From Bradyrhizobium sp. JYMT SZCCT0180 (GTDB lineage Bacteria; Pseudomonadota; Alphaproteobacteria; Rhizobiales; Xanthobacteraceae), in contig NZ_JAFCLZ010000015.1 in assembly GCF_018130165.1 (NCBI RefSeq), positions 62,001-126,000 of the forward strand: 64,000 nt of DNA, in the 5' to 3' direction. Of the stretch, positions 47,018 through 54,859 are shown in pieces. Position 1 is the first letter of the stretch. The number at the start of each line of letters is the position of its first letter. The position numbers and the translations under genes are program-made. The notes under the pieces are model-generated. The model was not told the DNA's origin. It saw only the letters and a list, made by a program, of their open reading frames with translations, and did no database searches.

Positions 47018-47593
47018 ATGGCAGGTGAACGCGAACGCGGCGGACGCGAACGGAGCAGGGATCGCGAAGAGCGCGACAGCGAGTTCGTCGACAAGCTGGT
47101 CCACATCAATCGCGTGGCGAAGGTCGTCAAGGGCGGCAAGCGCTTCGGCTTTGCGGCACTGGTCGTGATCGGCGACCAGAAGGGTCGGGTCGGTTTCGGT
47201 CACGGCAAGGCGCGCGAAGTTCCCGAGGCGATCCGCAAGGCGACGGAATCGGCGAAGCGTAACCTGACGCGCGTTGCTCTGCGCGAAGGCCGCACGCTGC
47301 ATCACGATATCGCCGGCCGTCACGGTGCGGGCCGCGTCTATCTGCGCGCAGCCCCCGCCGGTACCGGCATCATCGCGGGCGGTCCGATGCGCGCGGTGTT
47401 CGAAACGCTCGGCATCCAGGACGTGGTGGCGAAGTCGATCGGCTCGTCGAACCCCTACAACATGGTTCGCGCAACCTTCGACGCGCTGAAGCATCAGGAT
47501 TCGCCGCGTTCGGTGGCGGCACGCCGCAACATCAAGGTGTCCACGCTGCAGTCGCGCCGCGTCGGTGGCGATGCCGAAGTGGTGGCTGAATAA
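47018..47593 (+). CDS. rpsE: 30S ribosomal protein S5
   Basis: A 191-residue protein, with an Arg/Glu-rich N-terminal extension (MAGERERGGRERSRDREERD) that is typical in rhizobia. The double-stranded RNA-binding domain (VVKGGKRFGFAALVVIGD) and C-terminal domain are complete. S5 affects decoding accuracy. A TTG 12 nt earlier is a less likely start. Confidence 0.96.
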   Translation: MAGERERGGRERSRDREERDSEFVDKLVHINRVAKVVKGGKRFGFAALVVIGDQKGRVGFGHGKAREVPEAIRKATESAKRNLTRVALREGRTLHHDIAGRHGAGRVYLRAAPAGTGIIAGGPMRAVFETLGIQDVVAKSIGSSNPYNMVRATFDALKHQDSPRSVAARRNIKVSTLQSRRVGGDAEVVAE

Positions 47594-47634
47594 ACAATCA
47601 GGCGCAGTTTCCCGCGCCGTTCGGAGTCAAGACG

Positions 47635-47826
47635 ATGGCCAAGGCCGCAAAGATGATCAAGGTCGAGCAGACTGGCAGCGCAATCCGCCGCCACCACTCG
47701 CAGCGTGCGACGCTGATCGGCCTCAAGCTCAACAAGATTGGCCGGGTTTCCGAGCTGCAGGATACGCCTGAAGTTCGCGGCATGATCAGCAAGGTTCAAC
47801 ATCTCGTCCGCGTCGTCGGCGAGTAA
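47635..47826 (+). CDS. rpmD: 50S ribosomal protein L30
   Basis: A 63-residue protein, MAKAAKMIKVEQTGSAIRRH, with the LIGLKLNKIGRVSELQDTPE core. It binds 23S rRNA domain II. The gap to rplO holds a palindromic repeat. Confidence 0.95.
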   Translation: MAKAAKMIKVEQTGSAIRRHHSQRATLIGLKLNKIGRVSELQDTPEVRGMISKVQHLVRVVGE

Positions 47827-47839
47827 GCAAGACAGGGAG

Positions 47840-47888
47840 GAGCATGATCCCGAAAAGTGGGGACCGGTTTTCGGTCAAGATCATGCTC
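47840..47888. repeat. Palindromic repeat between rpmD and rplO
   Basis: Outer arms GAGCATGATC (47840-47849) and GATCATGCTC (47879-47888) are perfect inverted repeats. Inner arms CCGAAAA (47850-47856) and TTTTCGG (47868-47874) extend the hairpin. The same GAGCATGATC...AAAAG...GATCATGCTC pattern is a common dispersed repeat in Rhizobiales. Confidence 0.8.
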
Positions 47889-47909
47889 CATAGATAAGGG
47901 AATTTCGCG

Positions 47910-48398
47910 ATGAAGCTCAGCGATATCGCCGACAACGCCGGCTCGCGCAAGAAGCGCATGCGCGTCGGCCGTGGCATCGGTTCAGGCAAGGGCAAGACTT
48001 CGGGCCGCGGCGGCAAGGGCCAGACCGCGCGTTCGGGCGTGCGCATCAAGGGCTTCGAGGGCGGCCAGATGCCGCTGCATCGGCGCCTGCCGAAGCGCGG
48101 CTTCAACAACATCTTCAAGCTCGACTTCGCCGAGATCAATCTCGACCGCCTGCAGGACGCGATCGATGCCAAGCTGGTCGACGTCAAGGAAACCATCACC
48201 GCCGAATCGCTGGTGAAGGCAGGCGTGCTGCGCCGCGCCAAGGACGGCCTGCGTCTGCTCGGCCGCGGTGAAATCAAGGCCAAGCTCGCCATCGAGGTGC
48301 ATGGCGCCTCGAAATCCGCGATCGCGGCGGTCGAAAAGGCCGGCGGTACGGTGAAGGTTCTGGCTCCGGCCAAGAAGGAAGAAGGCGAGGCGGCGTAA
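47910..48398 (+). CDS. rplO: 50S ribosomal protein L15
   Basis: A 162-residue protein, MKLSDIADNAGSRKKRMRVG, with the glycine-rich GRGIGSGKGKTSGRGGKGQT segment and GFEGGQMPLHRRLPKRGF. It is a late 50S assembly protein. It comes before secY after a gap of 145 bp. Confidence 0.97.
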   Translation: MKLSDIADNAGSRKKRMRVGRGIGSGKGKTSGRGGKGQTARSGVRIKGFEGGQMPLHRRLPKRGFNNIFKLDFAEINLDRLQDAIDAKLVDVKETITAESLVKAGVLRRAKDGLRLLGRGEIKAKLAIEVHGASKSAIAAVEKAGGTVKVLAPAKKEEGEAA

Positions 48399-48405
48399 CA
48401 TCTGC

Positions 48406-48430
48406 GTCATTGCCCGCCGAGCGCGGGCAA
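48406..48430. repeat. Partial GTCAT-type palindrome before secY
   Basis: GTCAT is followed by an 8-bp stem, TTGCCCGC (48410-48417) and GCGGGCAA (48423-48430). It resembles the left end of the GTCAT-type elements seen at 6329, 11029 and 54155, but no right-hand partner is seen. Confidence 0.45.
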
Positions 48431-48543
48431 TCCGCCGATTGAACGATGGACTTATCGAAGCCGAGCACCAAATAATGTCCGGCGTCTGCCGATGGCCCCA
48501 TCAGGGGCTAGAGGCGTGAGGGACGGCGGGAGAAAGCCTAGAC

Positions 48544-49875
48544 ATGGTCTCAGCAGCAGAACAACTTGCGGCAAACCTCAATTTCTCTGCGCTCGGCAAA
48601 GCCGACGAACTGAAGAAGCGCATCTGGTTCACACTGGGTGCGCTGCTTGTTTATCGGCTCGGCACCTATATCCCGCTGCCCGGCATCGATCCCGCGGCCT
48701 GGGAGCAGGTGTTCAAGTCGCAGGCCGGCGGTATCCTCGGCATGTTCAACATGTTCGCCGGCGGCGGTATCAACCGCATGGCGATCTTCGCCCTGAACAT
48801 CATGCCGTATATCTCGGCGTCCATCATCATCCAGCTTCTGACCACGGTTTCGCCGCAGCTCGAGGCGCTGAAGAAGGAAGGCGAGGCCGGCCGCAAGACG
48901 CTGAACCAGTATACCCGCTATCTCACGGTGATCCTCGCCGCGTTCCAATCCTACGGTATCGCCGTCGGCCTGCAGGGCGCCGGCAACGTCGTCAGCGAGC
49001 CCGGGCCGTTCTTCCTGATCTCGACCGCGATCACGCTGACCGGCGGCACCATGTTCCTGATGTGGCTCGGCGAGCAAATTACCTCGCGCGGCATCGGCAA
49101 CGGTATTTCGCTGATCATCCTGGCCGGCATCGTCGCCGAGTTGCCCTCGGCGCTCGCCAACATGCTCGAACTCGGCCGTCAGGGTGCGCTGTCGACCGCC
49201 CTGATCCTGGTCGTGATCGTGATGGCGGTCGTCGTGATCGCCTTCATCGTGTTCATGGAACGCGCGCAGCGGCGGCTCCTGATCCAGTATCCGAAGCGCC
49301 AGGTCGGCAACAAGATGTTCGAGGGCCAGTCCTCGCATCTGCCGCTCAAGCTCAACACCTCGGGCGTGATCCCGCCGATCTTTGCCTCGTCGCTGCTGTT
49401 GCTGCCGACCACGGTTGCCAACTTCAACGCCGGCAAGGGGCCGGAGTGGTTCCAGTGGCTCAACACCCAGCTCAGCCACGGCCGTCCGCTGTTCCTGTTC
49501 TGTTATCTCGCGCTGATCGTGTTCTTCGCGTTCTTCTATACCGCGATCGTGTTCAATCCGACCGAGACCGCGGACAATCTGAAGAAGCATGGCGGCTTCA
49601 TCCCCGGCATCCGTCCGGGCGAGCGTACCGCCGAATATATCGACTACGTGCTGTCGCGCGTGACGGTGCTCGGCGCGATCTATCTCGCCATCGTCTGCCT
49701 GATTCCCGAAGTTCTGATCTCCTACGCCGCGGTGCCGTTCTACTTTGGCGGAACCTCGCTTCTGATCGTCGTTAGCGTGACGATGGATACGGTGGCGCAG
49801 GTGCAGGGCTATCTGCTCGCCCATCAGTATGAAGGGCTGATCCGCAAGTCCAAGCTCAAGGGCCGCCGTCGATGA
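48544..49875 (+). CDS. secY: Preprotein translocase subunit SecY
   Basis: A 443-residue inner-membrane protein with ten predicted helices. The plug segment GGILGMFNMFAGGG (residues 62-75) and the following INRMAIFALNIMPYISASII pore helix are intact. The cytosolic loop IPGIRPGERTAEYID has the arginine needed for SecA coupling, and the tail QYEGLIRKSKLKGRRR is complete. It forms the protein-conducting channel with SecE/SecG. GGGAG and a MVSAAEQL start are upstream. Its stop overlaps the next gene by 4 nt (ATGA). Confidence 0.97.
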   Translation: MVSAAEQLAANLNFSALGKADELKKRIWFTLGALLVYRLGTYIPLPGIDPAAWEQVFKSQAGGILGMFNMFAGGGINRMAIFALNIMPYISASIIIQLLTTVSPQLEALKKEGEAGRKTLNQYTRYLTVILAAFQSYGIAVGLQGAGNVVSEPGPFFLISTAITLTGGTMFLMWLGEQITSRGIGNGISLIILAGIVAELPSALANMLELGRQGALSTALILVVIVMAVVVIAFIVFMERAQRRLLIQYPKRQVGNKMFEGQSSHLPLKLNTSGVIPPIFASSLLLLPTTVANFNAGKGPEWFQWLNTQLSHGRPLFLFCYLALIVFFAFFYTAIVFNPTETADNLKKHGGFIPGIRPGERTAEYIDYVLSRVTVLGAIYLAIVCLIPEVLISYAAVPFYFGGTSLLIVVSVTMDTVAQVQGYLLAHQYEGLIRKSKLKGRRR

Positions 49876-51080
49876 AGTCTGAGCTGCCGCGCCGGATCGC
49901 GATCACGATCGGCGCGCTGCTCATCTTCCGGCTCGGCAGTCATGTCCCGCTTGCGGGCCTCTCGCCACAGATGCAGGCCGGCCTGCTGCTTTCATCGCAC
50001 GCTGCCGCCCGCATTTCGATTTTCGCGCTCTTCATCATTCCCTATCTGAGTGTCGCGATCGTCATGCAGCTTGTCGCCGTGGTGTGGGGCAGGCTGAGCG
50101 CGCTCGAACGATCGGGTGAGGCGGGCCGGCGCAAGATTGCCCGCGTCACGCTGATCCTGACGCTGCTGCTTGCGACATTCCAGGCCTTCGGCGTCGCGTC
50201 CGGTCTTCAGGACGTTCCCGGCCTCGTCACCGAGCCCGGCGGCTGGTTCCTGCTATCGGCCACGGCAACGTTGGTAGGCGGTGTGTTCTTCCTGGTCTGG
50301 CTCAGCGAACAAATCACCCGCCACGGGATCGGCAACGGGCTCGCGCTGCTTCTGTTCGTCGGCATCATCGTTTCGCTTCCGGCGGATATTTCCGCCACCT
50401 TCGAACTGCTGAGGCAGGGCGCGATCTCCGGCAGCCTTCTGCTGCTGCTGGCGATCCTCGCGGTCGCGGGCGTCGCCGTCATCGTCCTCGTCGAAGGCGC
50501 GCGGCGGAACGTGCCGGTGCAATATGCCGCGCGCCAGGCAGGGACGCGCCTGCTTCCGGCACGCGCCTCGGTGCTGCCGATCAAGATCAACAGCGCCGGG
50601 TTCCTGATCCCGGCCACCGTGACGCCGTGGATATTCTATCTTCCGCTGGCGCTTGCGACCCTGGCCTTCGGCCAGACTCCGACGCTCGCCGCCGCCTTCG
50701 ACCACATCCAGTTCGCCCGGCCGGTCCACATGATCCTCGGATCCATTGCGGTCTTCGTGCTGGCTTTCATCTATACCGCCTATGTGCTTGATCCCGCGCG
50801 CATCGCCGAAGTCTTGCACAAGCGGGGCGGCGCGATTACAGACGTGGCGCCGGGCGAACCCACCGCCGACCATCTCGATCGTGTCGTGACGTTGACGACC
50901 TTCATCGGAGCCGTTTACCTCGTGGCCGTGTCGCTGATTCCGGAAGCCCTGGTGGCTTACGGTGAGCTGCCCTTTCTTTTTGGTGGTGGGTCGGCGCTGA
51001 TTGTGGTTTGCACTATCCTTGATATCAAAACGCAGGTGCGCGGGCATTCGCTCACCAAGCCGGGGGGCGAATTGTCATGA
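49872..51080 (+). CDS. SecY-like paralogue without plug or C-terminal tail
   Basis: A 402-residue membrane protein that aligns along most of its length with the SecY just upstream: RRIAITIGALLIFRLGSHVP vs KKRIWFTLGALLVYRLGTYI, SEQITRHGIGNG vs GEQITSRGIGNG, VQYAARQAG, and AVYLVAVSLIPE. Residues 32-47 replace a 29-residue stretch of SecY, so the plug GGILGMFNMFAGGG is gone. Cytosolic loop 5 has DVAPGE where SecY has GIRPGE. The end stops near ILDIKTQVRGHSL, lacking the YEGLIRKSKLKG tail. The N-terminal 20 residues are also missing. The frame is intact and coupled by ATGA overlaps to both secY and adk. It is probably expressed, with an altered or regulatory role. Function is unknown. Confidence 0.85.
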   Translation: MKSELPRRIAITIGALLIFRLGSHVPLAGLSPQMQAGLLLSSHAAARISIFALFIIPYLSVAIVMQLVAVVWGRLSALERSGEAGRRKIARVTLILTLLLATFQAFGVASGLQDVPGLVTEPGGWFLLSATATLVGGVFFLVWLSEQITRHGIGNGLALLLFVGIIVSLPADISATFELLRQGAISGSLLLLLAILAVAGVAVIVLVEGARRNVPVQYAARQAGTRLLPARASVLPIKINSAGFLIPATVTPWIFYLPLALATLAFGQTPTLAAAFDHIQFARPVHMILGSIAVFVLAFIYTAYVLDPARIAEVLHKRGGAITDVAPGEPTADHLDRVVTLTTFIGAVYLVAVSLIPEALVAYGELPFLFGGGSALIVVCTILDIKTQVRGHSLTKPGGELS

Positions 51081-51934
51081 GATTGATCCTTTTGGGGCCG
51101 CCGGGTGCGGGCAAGGGGACCCAGGCGCAACGGCTGGTCCACAAACACGACCTGGTCCAGCTCTCCACCGGCGAGATGCTGCGCGCTGCGGTGGCCGCCC
51201 AGACGCCGGTCGGTCTGCAGGCCAAGGACATCATGGCGAGCGGGTCGCTGGTGCCGGATGAGATCGTGATCGGGATCATCTCCGACCGCCTCGACCAGCC
51301 CGACATGAAGAACGGGTTCATCCTCGACGGCTTTCCCCGCACGGTGCCGCAGGCCGCAGCCCTCGATGAACTGCTGAAGAAGAAGCACATCAAGCTCGAC
51401 GCTGTGATCGAGCTGCGCGTCAACGAGAGCGCGCTGCTCGACCGCGTCGAGAGTCGCGTCGCCGAGATGCGGGCGAGGGGCGAGGAAGTGCGAATCGACG
51501 ACACCCCGGAGGTGCTGTCGAAGCGGCTGGCGAGCTACCGGACCCTGACCGAGCCGCTGATTCACTACTATTCGGAGCGGCGGAAGCTGCTCACGGTCGA
51601 CGGCATGATGACCATCGAGCACGTCACCCGGGAAATTAACCGGATCCTGTCCGCGATCGGCGCGGTGGAACCCAAAGCTTCAAAGGCAGCTGCACCGGCC
51701 AAACAGGCCAAGGCAGGCGCCAGGAAGACCGCCAAGCCGGCGGGCAAAAAAGCTGCCAAAACCGCCGGGAAGGCCGCCAAACCCGCTCCAAAGGCCGCCA
51801 AAACGGCTTCCAAAGGGGTAAAAAAGGCCAAAAAGGCGACCAGGAAAACTGTCAAGAAAACGGCCAAAAAGGTGGTCAAGAAGCCCGCCAAAAAGGCCGC
51901 GAAAAAGGTCACGAAAAAGCGAGCTAAACGATAG
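51077..51934 (+). CDS. adk: Adenylate kinase with a histone-H1-like C-terminal tail
   Basis: A 285-residue protein. Residues 1-197 are a complete short-LID adenylate kinase: P-loop GPPGAGKGT (8-16 region), STGEMLR, GFILDGFPRT (80-89) and the LID core EVRIDDTPEVLSKRL. Residues 198-285 are a low-complexity tail with 32 lysines from residue 200 on, mostly in AAKK/TAKK-like repeats, with Ala, Thr, Pro and Val, no acidic residue after Glu198. Such tails resemble histone H1 and bacterial H1-like proteins. The tail is in frame and ends with a normal stop. Catalysis interconverts ATP, AMP and ADP; the tail may bind nucleic acid or ribosome. It overlaps the SecY paralogue by 4 nt. Confidence 0.93.
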   Translation: MRLILLGPPGAGKGTQAQRLVHKHDLVQLSTGEMLRAAVAAQTPVGLQAKDIMASGSLVPDEIVIGIISDRLDQPDMKNGFILDGFPRTVPQAAALDELLKKKHIKLDAVIELRVNESALLDRVESRVAEMRARGEEVRIDDTPEVLSKRLASYRTLTEPLIHYYSERRKLLTVDGMMTIEHVTREINRILSAIGAVEPKASKAAAPAKQAKAGARKTAKPAGKKAAKTAGKAAKPAPKAAKTASKGVKKAKKATRKTVKKTAKKVVKKPAKKAAKKVTKKRAKR

Positions 51935-51940
51935 AGACGG

Positions 51941-51968
51941 TTGACGAAACCGAGTTGAATCCTTTAAT
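51941..51968 (+). promoter_or_regulatory. Promoter for the alpha operon
   Basis: TTGACG (51941-51946) is followed after 16 bp by TTTAAT (51963-51968). Both hexamers match the housekeeping consensus at five of six positions. It lies between adk and rpsM, giving rpsM-rpsK-rpoA-rplQ their own start in addition to read-through. Confidence 0.6.
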
Positions 51969-52118
51969 AAGCCCCGCATCCAAGTCGGATAGTTTCAGAC
52001 GATGCCGGGCCCCAAAGAATCTGAGGGGACGGGCGTCGTGTTCGCGTTTGCGGACACCTGCCCGAGTTAGCAAGAACATAGCCCGGTCCGCGAGGGATCG
52101 GTGACAGGAGAGAAGTCC

Positions 52119-52487
52119 GTGGCCCGTATTGCCGGCGTGAATATCCCGACCAACAAGCGCGTCTTGATCGCGCTCCAGTACATCCATGGCATCGGCCAGA
52201 AGAACGCGGCCGAGATCATCGAGAAGGTGAAGATTCCCGTTGAGCGCCGCGTCAGCCAGCTCAGCGACCAGGAAGTTCTGCAGATCCGCGAAGTCATCGA
52301 CCGCGACTATCTGGTCGAGGGCGATCTTCGTCGTGAAGTCGGCATCAACATCAAGCGTCTGATGGACCTCGGCTGCTATCGCGGCCTGCGTCATCGTCGC
52401 GGCCTGCCGGTGCGCGGCCAGCGCACCCACACCAATGCGCGCACGCGCAAGGGCCCGGCCAAGTCGATTGCCGGCAAGAAGAAATAA
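52119..52487 (+). CDS. rpsM: 30S ribosomal protein S13
   Basis: A 122-residue protein starting at GTG: (M)ARIAGVNIPTNKRVLIALQY. It has the conserved HGIGQKNAAEIIEK segment and the basic C-terminal tail. AGGAGAG lies 8 nt before this GTG and gives the family N-terminus; an earlier GTG at 52101 is less likely. S13 contacts the P-site tRNA and 23S bridge. Confidence 0.96.
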   Translation: MARIAGVNIPTNKRVLIALQYIHGIGQKNAAEIIEKVKIPVERRVSQLSDQEVLQIREVIDRDYLVEGDLRREVGINIKRLMDLGCYRGLRHRRGLPVRGQRTHTNARTRKGPAKSIAGKKK

Positions 52488-52608
52488 GCTCGCGAACAGC
52501 TGACGCGAGGCGGCGAATTTCCATTCGCTCCTCACCGTCTGCTTTTCGCGTTTTAGGTGTAGCCGCTGGCACTACGGCGGCGTTTGAGATCACAGGAAAG
52601 GTTTTGGA

Positions 52609-52998
52609 ATGGGCAAGGAAGCCACCCGCATACGCCGCCGCGAACGCAAGAACATCGCCTCCGGCATCGCGCATGTGAATTCGTCGTTCAACAACACGAC
52701 CATCACGATCACCGACGCGCAGGGCAACACCATTGCCTGGTCGTCGGCCGGCACGATGGGCTTCAAGGGTTCGCGCAAGTCGACCCCCTATGCCGCGCAG
52801 GTCGCGGCCGAAGACGTTTCCAAGAAGGCGCAGGAACACGGCATGCGCACGCTGGAAGTGGAAGTTGCAGGCCCCGGTTCGGGCCGTGAGTCGGCGCTTC
52901 GCGCGCTGCAGGCGGCGGGCTTCACCGTCACATCGATTCGCGACGTGACGACGATCCCGCACAATGGTTGCCGTCCGCGCAAGCGCCGGCGCGTTTGA
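52609..52998 (+). CDS. rpsK: 30S ribosomal protein S11
   Basis: A 129-residue protein, MGKEATRIRRRERKNIASGI, with the conserved VNSSFNNTTITITDAQGN and SIRDVTTIPHNGCRPRKRRR C-terminus. It is part of the 30S platform. AAAGG lies upstream; 121 bp separate it from rpsM. Confidence 0.97.
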   Translation: MGKEATRIRRRERKNIASGIAHVNSSFNNTTITITDAQGNTIAWSSAGTMGFKGSRKSTPYAAQVAAEDVSKKAQEHGMRTLEVEVAGPGSGRESALRALQAAGFTVTSIRDVTTIPHNGCRPRKRRRV

Positions 52999-53116
52999 TG
53001 TTTTGGTCGCGGGTGGATTTTTCCGCCGCGCGATTGCCTTGGAATTTCGACAGCCGCGGGCTGATCCGCGATCTCCAACGTCAGTTGCGGGCACGACTGG
53101 CCCAAAGGACTGACAC

Positions 53117-54148
53117 ATGGGTGACACAGTGACGATCCAGAAAAATTGGCAAGAACTTATCCGACCGAACAAGCTGCAGGTAACGCCGGGCACCGATGCG
53201 GCCCGGTTTGCGACCGTTGTTGCGGAACCCCTCGAGCGCGGCTTCGGCCAGACCCTCGGTAACGCGCTGCGTCGCATCCTGCTGTCGTCGCTGCAGGGTG
53301 CAGCGGTGCAGTCGGTGCACATCGACGGTGTGCTGCACGAGTTCTCCTCGATCGCGGGCGTTCGCGAGGACGTCACCGACATCGTGCTCAACATCAAGGA
53401 CATCTCGATCAAGATGCAGGGCGAAGGCCCCAAGCGCATGGTCGTGAAGAAGCAGGGCCCGGGCGTTGTCACCGCCGGCGACATCCAGACCGTCGGCGAC
53501 GTCGTGGTGCTCAATCCCGACCTGCAGATCTGCACGCTGGACGAGGGCGCTGAAATCCGCATGGAATTCACGGTCGCTGCCGGCAAGGGCTATGTCGCCG
53601 CCGAGCGTAACCGCCCCGAGGACGCGCCGATCGGCCTGATCCCGGTCGACAGCCTGTTCTCGCCGGTCCGCAAGGTCTCCTACAAGGTCGAGAACACCCG
53701 CGAGGGCCAGATCCTCGACTACGACAAACTGACCATGACGATCGAAACCAATGGTGCGATCACGCCGGAAGATTCGGTGGCCTATGCTGCCCGCATCCTG
53801 CAGGACCAGCTCAACGTGTTCGTGAACTTCGAAGAGCCGCGCAAGGAAGTGGCGCAGGAGATCATCCCCGATCTCGCGTTCAACCCGGCGTTCCTCAAGA
53901 AGGTCGACGAACTGGAGTTGTCGGTGCGTTCGGCAAACTGCCTGAAGAACGACAACATCGTCTACATCGGCGACCTCGTGCAGAAGTCGGAAGCGGAAAT
54001 GCTCCGTACCCCGAACTTCGGCCGCAAGTCGCTGAACGAGATCAAGGAAGTGCTGGCCCAGATGGGTCTGCATCTCGGCATGGAAGTGCCGGGCTGGCCG
54101 CCGGAGAACATCGACGAGCTCGCCAAGCGCTTCGAAGACCACTATTGA
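53117..54148 (+). CDS. rpoA: DNA-directed RNA polymerase subunit alpha
   Basis: A 343-residue subunit. The N-terminal dimerisation domain holds EPLERGFGQTLGNALRRILL. The C-terminal domain (about 260-335) carries LELSVRSANCLKNDNIVYIG with the DNA-binding RSANCL helix and NFGRKSLNEIKEVL. It scaffolds polymerase assembly and contacts UP elements and activators. Length normal; follows rpsK by 118 bp. Confidence 0.98.
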   Translation: MGDTVTIQKNWQELIRPNKLQVTPGTDAARFATVVAEPLERGFGQTLGNALRRILLSSLQGAAVQSVHIDGVLHEFSSIAGVREDVTDIVLNIKDISIKMQGEGPKRMVVKKQGPGVVTAGDIQTVGDVVVLNPDLQICTLDEGAEIRMEFTVAAGKGYVAAERNRPEDAPIGLIPVDSLFSPVRKVSYKVENTREGQILDYDKLTMTIETNGAITPEDSVAYAARILQDQLNVFVNFEEPRKEVAQEIIPDLAFNPAFLKKVDELELSVRSANCLKNDNIVYIGDLVQKSEAEMLRTPNFGRKSLNEIKEVLAQMGLHLGMEVPGWPPENIDELAKRFEDHY

Positions 54149-54154
54149 GACTTA

Positions 54155-54233
54155 GTCATTCCGGGGCGATGCGTCAGCATCGAACCCGGAATCTCGAGAT
54201 TCCGGATCGCCGCTTCGCGACGTCCGGAATGAC
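54155..54233. repeat. Palindromic repeat between rpoA and rplQ
   Basis: Perfect 10-bp terminal inverted repeats GTCATTCCGG (54155-54164) and CCGGAATGAC (54224-54233) bound 79 bp. An internal hairpin CGGAATCTCGAGATTCCG is also present. It interrupts the usually compact rpoA-rplQ junction. Confidence 0.8.
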
Positions 54234-54310
54234 AGGGCGAACGCAGGCGGCCCACCTGAGCAACAAGTCCGACGAACCGTCGCGACAGAATAAGTATTGA
54301 GGAATTCAAC

Positions 54311-54727
54311 ATGCGTCACGGCAAGGTTCACCGGAAGCTCAACCGCACCGCCGAGCATCGCAAAGCGATGTTCGCCAACATGTGCGCAGCGCTGATCAAG
54401 CACGAGCAGATCGTCACCACGCTGCCGAAGGCCAAGGAATTGCGCCCGATCGTCGAGAAGCTGGTCACGCTCGGCAAGAAGGGCGGTCTCGCGATGCGCC
54501 GCCAGGCGATCTCCGAAATGCGCGACAAGGATCAGGTTCGCAAGCTGTTCGACGTGCTGGCGTCCCGCTACAAGGACCGCCAGGGCGGCTACACCCGCAT
54601 CATCAAGGCCGGCTTCCGCTACGGCGACAACGCGCCGATGGCCGTGATCGAATTCGTCGACCGCGACGTCGACGCCAAGGGCAAGGACTCCGGCCCGGTG
54701 CAGGAAAAGTCCGCCGAAGCGGCGTAA
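54311..54727 (+). CDS. rplQ: 50S ribosomal protein L17
   Basis: A 138-residue protein, MRHGKVHRKLNRTAEHRKAM, with the conserved FANMCAALIKHEQIVTTLPK and a C-terminal acidic/Ala tail after GYTRIIKAGFRYGDNAPMA. It is near the tunnel exit. It is the last gene of the alpha operon and is followed by a strong terminator. Confidence 0.97.
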   Translation: MRHGKVHRKLNRTAEHRKAMFANMCAALIKHEQIVTTLPKAKELRPIVEKLVTLGKKGGLAMRRQAISEMRDKDQVRKLFDVLASRYKDRQGGYTRIIKAGFRYGDNAPMAVIEFVDRDVDAKGKDSGPVQEKSAEAA

Positions 54728-54749
54728 GGTTTTCCGAAAATCAGTTTCC

Positions 54750-54779
54750 AAAAGCGGCGCTTCGGCGCCGCTTTTTTTT
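54750..54779 (+). terminator. Intrinsic terminator after rplQ
   Basis: GCGGCGC (54754-54760), loop TTCG and GCGCCGC (54765-54771) followed by eight T. It is a strong Rho-independent terminator for the alpha operon. Confidence 0.93.
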
Positions 54780-54859
54780 GGCATCACCTGCAGGTGACCA
54801 GCGATTGCGGCCGCGTCCACGGCTTCCGATATCTCCATCGTCAACCATGGAGATATCCA

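Noticed and set aside
51660..51934. Possible frameshift at the end of adk
   Set aside because: The Lys/Ala tail continues in the same frame as the catalytic domain and ends at a normal stop; no better frame exists.
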